A DNA stretch of 64,000 nucleotides from Falsigemmobacter faecalis (lineage in GTDB: Bacteria > Pseudomonadota > Alphaproteobacteria > Rhodobacterales > Rhodobacteraceae), in the NCBI RefSeq assembly GCF_003863335.1, contig NZ_RRAZ01000006.1, positions 1-64,000 on the forward strand, read 5' to 3'. Below are positions 25,674-32,215 of the stretch, piece by piece. The translations under genes and the position numbers were made by a program. The notes under the pieces were generated by a model. The model saw nothing but the letters and a program-made list of their open reading frames with translations. It had not been told where the DNA came from and did not search any database. Numbering within the stretch: the first letter of the stretch is position 1; each line of letters starts with the position of its first letter.

Positions 25674-27077
25674 TCACCACGGCCTGGGCAGATCGACATC
25701 CTCGTTGGGCAGATCAGGCTCCTCGCTGCTCGGGAAATAGATTTTCACAAAGGCTTCTGCCGTTTTGCCTGCTTTGCCGATCCGCAGATTGTCGGGCCGA
25801 ATGAAAACCGAGCTGTCATCACCGAAGCGCATAAAGATTTGAGGCGGACTGGCCTTTGCCCGGATACTCCAATCACCCTCAAGCGAGGCCGCAATACCAG
25901 AACAGCGCGCGAGCCATGCGCCGAAGGTCAGTCTAGCTTCAGGCTCAGCACCCTGCTGATCTGCGCCGTCTGTTGCTCCATCCGGCGCGTGCGGTTGGCG
26001 ATCTCCGTCACCTCCTGCTCCAGGCCCGAGGTCAGGGACTTCACGACCTCCTTCAATTCTGCGATTTCCAGCGAATTCCGCTCCAAAGCGTCCTTCACGC
26101 CCAGCAAGATCGTCGCCAAGCGGTCGCCGAGGCTCTCCTTGCCGTCGTCCGGCCTGTTGAGCAGGTGCAAAAGCGGGTGCAGGTCCAGAACATTCTGATC
26201 CACCCGTTCCATCTTGGTCAGCAGAACTTTCTGCGGCTCGGGCAACTGCAGCGGCGTGGGGTGTGGTGTCGAGGTCATGAAGGATCTCCATAAGCTTGGG
26301 GTGTTGAAGGGCACGTTCAATGAGGGCGTTCTCGATGTGGTTGCGCATGCGGCGCAGGCCGGCGGCAAAGGCAAAGCGGAGCTTGAGGGCGGCGGGCTGC
26401 CAAGCCTTGCCGAGCCACCCTCCCCAGAGCGTCGAGGTGCCGTCGCTCCACTGCCAAGATGAGACGCCATGGCCGTTCATGACCGCCTTGGCCTTGAAGC
26501 TGCCCATCACTGCATTCAGCCCCTCGAGATTTTCCGGCTGATGCTTAACGAAAGCCTCTGTCAGTTCATCCTTCAGGCGGTTGCGCGGCTCAGACCGGAT
26601 CCTGCGGGCGGGGACTTGAGGGCTTAGCGTGATGCGGCCATCGTCATAGGGCGGCTCCGGCAGGCAGAGGTGTGTGCAAAGATCACGATGAACTGCGGTG
26701 CAGGCCGCCTCCGAGGTGCGAGGCTCCAACCGACGACCGGCAAAATCACTAAGCGCGATGCCCGTATGGACATGGTCGCAATCTTTGTCGGAGTGACGGA
26801 CCGAGAACCAAGGAGTGGTCTCGCTGTCGATGCCAAGGCCTTTCAGCGCCCGACCCACGATCTTCAGCCACAGCTCGTTGGAGGCCTGCAGCCCCTTTGG
26901 CAGGGATAAGATGACATGCAGCAGACCGTCTTTTGGACCTGCCAGGGCCTTGAGCCTCTCTCGCAGTAAACCGGGAGCCAGCACGGGCAATGTCCCACCA
27001 AGCAGCTCAGCCCCCTCCCGCATGGTATAGTTCATCAGAACATCGGGATCGGAATGACGTTTGCAGTGCGGGCGCAT
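25674..27077 (-). CDS. Relaxase (MobP/VirD2-like mobilization endonuclease)
   Basis: Relaxases nick one strand at oriT and pilot it during conjugative transfer. In this 467-aa protein the N-terminal part carries LLHVILSLPKG (52-62) and the metal-binding motif RHSDKDCDHVHTGI (94-107), which fit the relaxase blocks around the HxDxDHxH three-histidine site. A candidate nucleophile tyrosine is in MNYTMREGAELLGG near residue 17. Residues ~267-383 are a Gly/Ala/Pro/Arg-rich linker that coincides exactly with a second gene in another frame. Residues 384-467 (from LTFGAWLARCSG) form a compact C-terminal domain I do not recognise. Start is the ATG at 27077, overlapping the mobC-like stop by one base. 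Confidence 0.8.
   Translation of the reverse strand: MRPHCKRHSDPDVLMNYTMREGAELLGGTLPVLAPGLLRERLKALAGPKDGLLHVILSLPKGLQASNELWLKIVGRALKGLGIDSETTPWFSVRHSDKDCDHVHTGIALSDFAGRRLEPRTSEAACTAVHRDLCTHLCLPEPPYDDGRITLSPQVPARRIRSEPRNRLKDELTEAFVKHQPENLEGLNAVMGSFKAKAVMNGHGVSSWQWSDGTSTLWGGWLGKAWQPAALKLRFAFAAGLRRMRNHIENALIERALQHPKLMEILHDLDTTPHAAAVARAAESSADQDGTGGSECSGPAPAFAPAQQAGRRQGEPRRPLGDDLAGREGRFGAEFAGNRRIEGGREVPDLGPGAGGDGDRQPHAPDGATDGADQQGAEPEARLTFGAWLARCSGIAASLEGDWSIRAKASPPQIFMRFGDDSSVFIRPDNLRIGKAGKTAEAFVKIYFPSSEEPDLPNEDVDLPRPW
25928..26278 (-). CDS. Coiled-coil protein nested in the relaxase gene (alternate frame)
   Basis: This 116-aa frame lies wholly inside the relaxase gene in a different reading frame of the same strand. 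It has its own ribosome site: GGAG 7 bases before the ATG at 26278. The predicted protein starts with a Pro-rich stretch and then forms heptad-like helices (MERVDQNVLDLHPLLHLL, LATILLGVKDALERNSLEIA, EVVKSLTSGLEQEVTEIA), ending at LSLKLD. In the relaxase frame the same DNA gives only a low-complexity linker. Nested mobilization genes are known in ColE1-type plasmids (mobB and mobD inside mobA), so a relaxosome accessory role is likely by analogy. Confidence 0.65.
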   Translation of the reverse strand: MTSTPHPTPLQLPEPQKVLLTKMERVDQNVLDLHPLLHLLNRPDDGKESLGDRLATILLGVKDALERNSLEIAELKEVVKSLTSGLEQEVTEIANRTRRMEQQTAQISRVLSLKLD

Positions 27078-27409
27078 CAAGACCTCTCCTGCAACGAACT
27101 GGTGATCAGAAGGCAGGCCTTGCTAATCTCATCGACGGTCCGGCGGATATCGTCCTCGACCGCGGCGTTCCGGTCATCACCCAAGGCGCTCAACAGGCCA
27201 TTGCAGAGATGGCCCAAGCGGCCAATGTGGCGCGCGATCGTGTTGAGATCGGTCTCCACCCCGCTCAGTGCCGATGCCATCAGATATGCGGCACGGGTGG
27301 CATAGCCCGCATTGATCTGCCGCTCGTCGATCTCCTCCAGCACGTCCAGTTCGACGCGGAATTTGATCTCCTTGGTTTTAGCTTTTGTTGATCCAGACCT
27401 CGCGGCCAT
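27077..27409 (-). CDS. MobC-like relaxosome accessory protein
   Basis: This 110-aa protein has a ribbon-helix-helix-like N-terminus (TKEIKFRVELDVLEEIDERQ) followed by an alpha-helical region (NTIARHIGRLGHLCNGLL), the pattern of MobC/MbeC accessory proteins that bind oriT and help the relaxase open the strands. A good ribosome site (GAGGAGG, 7 bases from ATG) precedes it. Its stop overlaps the relaxase ATG. The ~600-bp gene-free stretch upstream is the expected place for oriT. Confidence 0.75.
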   Translation of the reverse strand: MAARSGSTKAKTKEIKFRVELDVLEEIDERQINAGYATRAAYLMASALSGVETDLNTIARHIGRLGHLCNGLLSALGDDRNAAVEDDIRRTVDEISKACLLITSSLQERS

Positions 27410-28017
27410 CTCAGAACCTCCTCACGACGGACGAGGCTCTTGCGGATCGGTCATCTCTCCGCCGCCTCCCTCAATCTACTAGGAAGGATTTCGAAGAGTG
27501 CACGTTTTTAGCTGAAAAAATTTTCGATGACCTATCCCGAATATGTGGATAACCCCGAGCGAGGCAGGGAACGGCAGGTTCATGAGGCGAGGATTGCCGA
27601 GCATGCCGCCATGAAGGTGTCGGTCTGAGATCCGAGATGTGGCGAACGTCCATGGAAAAATCGCCCGTCATTCTGGGTGAAAATGTCGTTCGTCTGTGCT
27701 ATGGTGGTTGAGAAGCAGGAGATCATATTCCTCGATCCACCCTGTCTACTGATCCGATCTGCACATTTTCGAATAAGCAAAACGGATCGCGCTTCGAGTT
27801 CCCCCTTGCTGATGTGTGTTCGACGTGGAGGGGAATAGGCGCCTCCTGTAAGAACCTAGAGAGAGTGCCCATTTCCATTTGTCGGATTAGGCAGGCCGGT
27901 TAGATTCCCGAGTTTTCGCAAATGTTGTCGGCTCAAAAGCGCAAGGTTGGGCGGTAAAATCTGCCCCATGGGACGCAAGTTCGAAGTTGAATCGACGCCC
28001 TCTTGCTTCTGCCCTTA
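27410..28017. other. 608-bp gene-free stretch upstream of mobC, probable oriT region
   Basis: No convincing gene is seen. oriT of mobilizable elements usually lies next to mobC. One place worth testing is 27827-27850, where GGAGG and CCTCC are 10 bases apart and are followed by TGTAAG. The CCTCCTG resembles the CCTG of MobP-type nick sites but is a weak match. A short AT inverted repeat (TTTTT/AAAAA, 27505-27519) is also present. No perfect long inverted repeat was found by eye. Confidence 0.35.
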
Positions 28018-28422
28018 TCAAGCAAAGCCATCTCCCAACTCTTGAGCCAGCTCGCGATCAAGGATGTCGTCACGCCGCGCCCTCATGGCATCAACGATGT
28101 CCATACCGTGCAACTCAGCCCCCACGAGGATTAGGTCCAGCAGGGCCCATGGGCTGTCTAGGCGGAAGACGTCGAGATACTCGGCCAAGCGATAGATCAG
28201 ACTGCCGTCCTCGTTGAACTGGAAAGCGGGATAGAACCACGCCTCCCCACGGTCCAGCGCGAGCACTTCCGCGTTCTCGCGCATCTCGGCAAGCCGCTCG
28301 GACGTCAGGCCGAAACGGCCCAACATCTCGGCGTCGTCCAGCATCGGCCCCGCCTTGATGAAAAGCTCGGCCTTATGGCGAACCGCCAAAGCGCGGGCAC
28401 GAGCGAGTGGATCTTCATTCAT
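28018..28422 (-). CDS. Hypothetical protein, MbcA/ParS antitoxin-like C-terminus (tentative)
   Basis: This 134-aa protein is predicted to be mostly helical. An N-terminal part (LFIKAGPMLDDAEMLGRFGL) could be a weak HTH. The stretch WFYPAFQFNEDGSLIYRLAE followed by LDSPWALLDLILVG resembles the domain of DUF2384/ParS-MbcA type antitoxins that begins FPAFQF. The match is tentative and no RES toxin is next to it. The ATG at 28422 is chosen because GGGG lies 7 bases upstream; an ATG at 28428 also exists. It is 56 bp downstream of the next gene on the same strand, and both probably share one transcript. Confidence 0.5.
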   Translation of the reverse strand: MNEDPLARARALAVRHKAELFIKAGPMLDDAEMLGRFGLTSERLAEMRENAEVLALDRGEAWFYPAFQFNEDGSLIYRLAEYLDVFRLDSPWALLDLILVGAELHGMDIVDAMRARRDDILDRELAQELGDGFA

Positions 28423-28478
28423 CGTCATACCCCTTTGGCGCTCCGATCGCCCCCTGTAGCCTATCACACTCGGTAGCC

Positions 28479-28883
28479 TCAGCCCGGATAGTCATGCCCG
28501 GTCACCGCGATGACGGCAGGCACATAGTTCGGACGACCGAATTGGTCTGCGATGACCGCTGAATGCACGCCATCTTGTTCCATGAGATGGATCACGAGTT
28601 GGGTCATCCAGAGAAGGTCATCGGCAGTATAGATACGGACAAAGCGGGTATCGAAACGCGTCGGAATGGTCTCAGGCGAGGCACATAGTTCGTCGATGCT
28701 GATCCGCCCATCCTCGGCGCGGGCCAAACGGCGCGCCTCGGCCCGCCACTCAGGATCATGCTGCTCTGGTGGGACGGCCCGGCTGATACTCGTCCGGCGC
28801 GGCGTCTGGCAGAGGACCAACTTCACCGCAAGGTCCCACAAGAGTTTCACAGGGAAGTCGATCCCCTCTTCGATATGGCTCAT
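28479..28883 (-). CDS. Hypothetical accessory protein
   Basis: I do not recognise this 134-aa protein. It is soluble, with a basic middle part (RRTSISRAV, WRAEARRLARAEDGRISIDEL) and a hydrophobic C-terminal helix (DDLLWMTQLVIHLMEQDG). It is transcribed divergently from the Xre-type regulator, with a perfect AT-rich inverted repeat between them. Together with the downstream gene it could be a toxin-antitoxin-like pair or an element maintenance module. Nothing in the sequence proves that. Confidence 0.55.
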   Translation of the reverse strand: MSHIEEGIDFPVKLLWDLAVKLVLCQTPRRTSISRAVPPEQHDPEWRAEARRLARAEDGRISIDELCASPETIPTRFDTRFVRIYTADDLLWMTQLVIHLMEQDGVHSAVIADQFGRPNYVPAVIAVTGHDYPG

Positions 28884-28898
28884 CGTCCGCTCCTAAGT

Positions 28899-28917
28899 TT
28901 ATCTATTTTTTAGATAA
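28899..28917. promoter_or_regulatory. Inverted repeat TTATCTA-N5-TAGATAA, candidate operator
   Basis: A perfect 7-bp inverted repeat with a TTTTT centre lies in the 79-bp divergent gap between the minus-strand accessory gene (ATG at 28883) and the Xre regulator (ATG at 28963). TAGATAAT could also serve as a -10. Position and symmetry suggest the site where the adjacent regulator controls both directions. Confidence 0.6.
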
Positions 28918-28962
28918 TCTGAAATTCAGGTCAAGGTGCTTTCGTTTGCAGCGCGAGCCTCC

Positions 28963-29220
28963 ATGACCAAGACCATCCACAGCCCCGGCCAGAAGGCCCT
29001 GATCGAAGCCCTCACCAATGCTCGGAAAGAGGCTGGCCTGTCGCAGATGGCGCTCGCTGAACGCCTGCACTGCCACCAATCCATGATCGCGCGGATCGAG
29101 AGCGGTGAGCGGCGTATCGATGTGGTGGAGTTGGTGGTGCTGGCGCGGGCCATTGGGGTAGACCCGAGCGCGATCCTGCAAGCAGTTGCGACCAAGGTCG
29201 ACGCCCAGCAAAAGATGTGA
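28963..29220 (+). CDS. Xre-family transcriptional regulator
   Basis: This 85-aa protein is a single Cro/CI-type helix-turn-helix domain. It has ALTNARKEAGLSQMALAERL with the recognition helix in CHQSMIARIESGERRIDVVE and the trailing helix LVVLARAIGVDPSAIL. The frame opens at 28936, but the ATG at 28963 gives the usual N-terminus. It faces two minus-strand genes and has a palindrome in its promoter, so self-regulation and control of the divergent pair is the simplest reading. It may also be the antitoxin or immunity regulator of the element. Confidence 0.85.
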   Translation: MTKTIHSPGQKALIEALTNARKEAGLSQMALAERLHCHQSMIARIESGERRIDVVELVVLARAIGVDPSAILQAVATKVDAQQKM

Positions 29221-29582
29221 TGCGAGTATAAGCCTCAGCTTCTGGAAGCGCTCTTCGCAAATTAGAATTCGATGATCGCAAGTGGGCTGCCCCTAGAGGG
29301 CAGGAGGTGCCGATCTGAGCCAGATCGGTAGGAAAAAGAATAGGCACCATGGCGTAGTGTGTATGGTGCCTCGTGGCATTTAAGGTGCGTGTGCCGTTGG
29401 CATCGAATACGTCTAGGGGTGTAAGGTCTTGTCGCTTCATCCGTCCGCCCCGTCGGCTGAGAGGCTTGCGTAGCAGAAGATGCACCGTGCGATGGGTTTA
29501 GAGAATTTTAGAAACTCTCTGGAAAAACTGACTTCACAGCATACTTCATACAAGCTATTGCTTGCAAAACGATGGGCAAATC
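29221..29582. other. 362-bp gap before the cargo cassette, no gene seen
   Basis: Composition shifts here from host-like to AT-rich. Just before the first cassette gene are two small inverted repeats, AGAG..CTCT near 29503-29520 and CAAGC-TATT-GCTTG at 29551-29564. The second is 18 bases from the ATG and might occlude or regulate its ribosome site. No RNA gene or clear promoter was identified. Confidence 0.4.
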
Positions 29583-30395
29583 ATGACAGTCTCCAAATCT
29601 GACCCCTTAAGCGGCCCGATTCCGGATCGTGTTCACCTGCCAAGCTCGCCACTGGTGCGTGTTCTCGCCCAAGTGAAGTTTACTCGCATCGCAAAAATTT
29701 CTGATGAGCGCTACATATCGGACTTCCAGGAGGCAATTCGGGCCGATCTGCCTCACTTCGAGGCGGATACCGTCCACAACTTGGATATTCAGATTAACGG
29801 CGCTGAGATCACCCCTCGGCAAGCAACCACCGTGGTGTGGAGGTTCTTCGACCCATCGAGAATTCATCGACTAACGTTAGCGCCAGACGCGCTGACACTG
29901 GAAACGACAGCATACACTACTCGACAAGATTTCCTTGGCCAATTTTCAGCATATTTGAGCTGTTTGGCCGATACAATTCGCCCGAGCCTGATTGATAGGC
30001 TCGGCGTTCGCTATGTTGATAGGATATCTGACCCTAAAGACTTATCCAATTTGGCGGCATTGCTTCGGCCTGAGCTTGCGGGTGTGCTTCAGCCTCAGTT
30101 GCTAAATAAAGTCGAAGTTTCCATGACCGAGATTTCTGCGGTAACTAGCGAGGGCAAGTTAGTCGCCCGATACGGCTTACTTCCTGGCAACACAAGCCAT
30201 GATCCGGAAATGCTTCCGCCCTCTTCGGAGCGCAGTTGGGTTTTAGATATTGATTCATCGACATTGCGTCTCTCAGGCATGCCATTCGACACAGCCCAAC
30301 TATATGCAGAGCTGGACAGTTTGGCGGGGCGTGCATACTCTTTCTTCCGTTGGGGCGTGACAGAAGAATTCTTGAACAGATTTAAGGGAAATTGA
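29583..30395 (+). CDS. TIGR04255 family protein, first gene of the cargo cassette
   Basis: This 270-aa soluble protein fits the sporadically distributed TIGR04255 family. An N-terminal strand LPSSPLVRVLAQVKFTRI carries the PLVxVxxQVxF pattern. The centre is YLSCLADTIRPSLIDRLGVRYVDR region. Near the C-terminus is WVLDIDSSTLRLSG, followed by a final helix ending EEFLNRFKG. The family's function is not known to me; members lie in accessory DNA. The frame opens at a TTG (29562), but the ATG at 29583 gives a normal N-terminus. The stop is one base before the next gene's ATG, so genes 1 and 2 are translationally close. Codon use and AT content are unlike the host core. Confidence 0.72.
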   Translation: MTVSKSDPLSGPIPDRVHLPSSPLVRVLAQVKFTRIAKISDERYISDFQEAIRADLPHFEADTVHNLDIQINGAEITPRQATTVVWRFFDPSRIHRLTLAPDALTLETTAYTTRQDFLGQFSAYLSCLADTIRPSLIDRLGVRYVDRISDPKDLSNLAALLRPELAGVLQPQLLNKVEVSMTEISAVTSEGKLVARYGLLPGNTSHDPEMLPPSSERSWVLDIDSSTLRLSGMPFDTAQLYAELDSLAGRAYSFFRWGVTEEFLNRFKGN

Positions 30396-30396
30396 T

Positions 30397-31128
30397 ATGC
30401 TGAACACGGCTAGGTTCCCTTTTACTGCCGCTAGCGCCGTGGTTGTATCGATGCTGGCGCCACTGGAGTTCGCTCAGGCTCAAGTCGATGCTTTTCAAGT
30501 CGAGCCAGAGAGATCATTTAAAAGCTCGCCAAGCTTGCGTCTTTCCGGCGGTGAACTCCAAGTTGCCGCTTGGAGGCAGGGCTTGCTCACAAGCAGCAGC
30601 GCAAACTCTTCACAATTAACGTTTGAACTTGCAGAAAAGCAAGTAGCGACCGAACACACACCCGTGGAAATGATACAATCATTCCGCAAGCTTTCCGGTT
30701 TGACTTGGGCGCAATTGGCGGGGATATTTCATGTGTCTTCCCGTAGCCTGTTTATGTGGGCTGAAGGAAGGCCGATATCAGCAGGTCATCAACAAGCTCT
30801 AGCTCAATCACTGGCTGCGCTAAATTTCGTTGATCGCGGGTCTGACGAAGACAATCGCAATTTGCTTCTCTCAGATGCAGGCAACGGCATCACTTATTAT
30901 CAGCTACTGGAAAACTCTAAATACGAAGAGTTTACCACCCTAGCCGGCCCAGGAAACAAGCGCGAACCGTTAATTAAAAAGTTGAGCAAAGAGGCTGAGG
31001 CGCATAACGCTCCTAAGAACTTGGCTGTCGATTTTTCCGGCATTAGTGAAGAAATACTTGATCAAGATAGCCTGCGTCCTGAGCCGACAAAATTGCGGCG
31101 AGTTAAGACACGCAAAATGACCGGATAA
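30397..31128 (+). CDS. HTH protein with a secretion-like N-terminus, second cassette gene
   Basis: This 243-aa protein carries a helix-turn-helix at about residues 92-141 (EMIQSFRKLSGLTWAQLAGI, then HVSSRSLFMWAEGRPISAGH), of the type found in Xre-like regulators of accessory loci. The first 30 residues (FPFTAASAVVVSMLAPLEFA) are hydrophobic and end in AQAQ, much like a signal peptide, which is odd for a DNA-binding protein. The C-terminal third is charged and ends in basic residues (TKLRRVKTRKMTG). A ribosome site AAGGGA lies 8 bases before the ATG. Only one base separates it from the TIGR04255 gene. Role unknown; it could be the regulator or a structural partner of the cassette. Confidence 0.65.
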   Translation: MLNTARFPFTAASAVVVSMLAPLEFAQAQVDAFQVEPERSFKSSPSLRLSGGELQVAAWRQGLLTSSSANSSQLTFELAEKQVATEHTPVEMIQSFRKLSGLTWAQLAGIFHVSSRSLFMWAEGRPISAGHQQALAQSLAALNFVDRGSDEDNRNLLLSDAGNGITYYQLLENSKYEEFTTLAGPGNKREPLIKKLSKEAEAHNAPKNLAVDFSGISEEILDQDSLRPEPTKLRRVKTRKMTG

Positions 31129-31139
31129 AGGAAACATTC

Positions 31140-31997
31140 TTGTCAGACGCGCCCACCGAGGAACTGCTAGCCAAACTATCCCAATGGCAACAAGGTGATT
31201 TCGTATTAGATGTTGGTAGTTTTATCTTCCGAGATCAGGAAAATTTCGATGATTCTGGCGAGGGAGATGGTGGAGTGGTGGCGGATGATGCTGTCATCGG
31301 TTTCGCTGTAGTTTCTCAGACTTGTGAGGTAGCTAGGGCGCCTAATGTGGTGCCCTATGTTACGCTTTGCCCATTGATAAAAATTGACGATAAGCGGCTA
31401 GAAGATCTTAATAAAGGGCATGCGCCGCGTTACGGACTCTTGGAAAACACACCAGAAAACGTTGTGGTTGATTTCACGAGAACAATGTCGATCAGTAAAA
31501 GTCTTTTGACAACCTGGGAGCCCACCAGGGGCTGCCCGGAAATGAAGCAGCAAACTGAGTTCGCTCGTTCTCTTGAGACATTCTTCGGTCGATATGCTTT
31601 CCCAGAAGAATTTGTGGATTCTTTGAGATCATTCAGGAAGTCAATCACCGAGACCTATGGCAGAGAAGCTTCTGATTTTGGGAAAGCTATTCGCTCACTT
31701 CGAGAGCTGAGAGTTCTACCTCACAATGATTGGTTTTCTAAGGATTCTATCGAGGTGACTTTTATTGCAATATTGCTCGACGAAGCTGATCGCGAGCTAA
31801 AAGATAAAGGTATGATCTTCAAGCTATTAAGTGAAAAGATCCAGAGTATTAAATGGCAAGCGCCTTTCTCCATTAATGAACGGCCGCTCGACGTGATTAC
31901 GTTGGGGGCTCTATCTGCATTGGAATACCTTGGTTCTTATCGCTTGGATGTTAACTCCCTATCCTTTGCTCGTCGCTACAAGCGGCCTACTGAGTAG
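31140..31997 (+). CDS. Unrecognised protein with an SQTCE motif, third cassette gene
   Basis: I do not recognise this 285-aa soluble protein. Its N-terminal third includes a strongly acidic loop (FDDSGEGDGG) and the strand AVIGFAVVSQTCEVARAPNV, with a cysteine at 62 in an SQTCE motif followed by VPYVTLCPLI. The rest is helical, with a charged region (FARSLETFFGRYAFPEEFVD) and a hydrophobic C-terminal segment (VITLGALSALEYLGSY). Start is TTG at 31140, supported by AAGGA 7 bases upstream and an 11-base gap to the HTH gene. With its two upstream neighbours it forms a three-gene operon of distinct base composition. Confidence 0.6.
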   Translation: MSDAPTEELLAKLSQWQQGDFVLDVGSFIFRDQENFDDSGEGDGGVVADDAVIGFAVVSQTCEVARAPNVVPYVTLCPLIKIDDKRLEDLNKGHAPRYGLLENTPENVVVDFTRTMSISKSLLTTWEPTRGCPEMKQQTEFARSLETFFGRYAFPEEFVDSLRSFRKSITETYGREASDFGKAIRSLRELRVLPHNDWFSKDSIEVTFIAILLDEADRELKDKGMIFKLLSEKIQSIKWQAPFSINERPLDVITLGALSALEYLGSYRLDVNSLSFARRYKRPTE

Positions 31998-32215
31998 GTG
32001 TTCAATCCCGGCTTCAGGGGACGCGGCCACGCAGCACTCATGCCAACCGTCCGCAAAGGGCAGAAAGCACCCGAAGGGGCCTATGACTGCCCTTACCTGC
32101 TCAGGGCCTCCGCCAAGTGCTCGAAGATAGGAGGCGTTGCCTGGCTGAGGTTCAGACGTATGATGCCTACCGCCGTTCTGTAGCTGCTAAATACGTTGCC
32201 GGGAGGAAAAGATTT

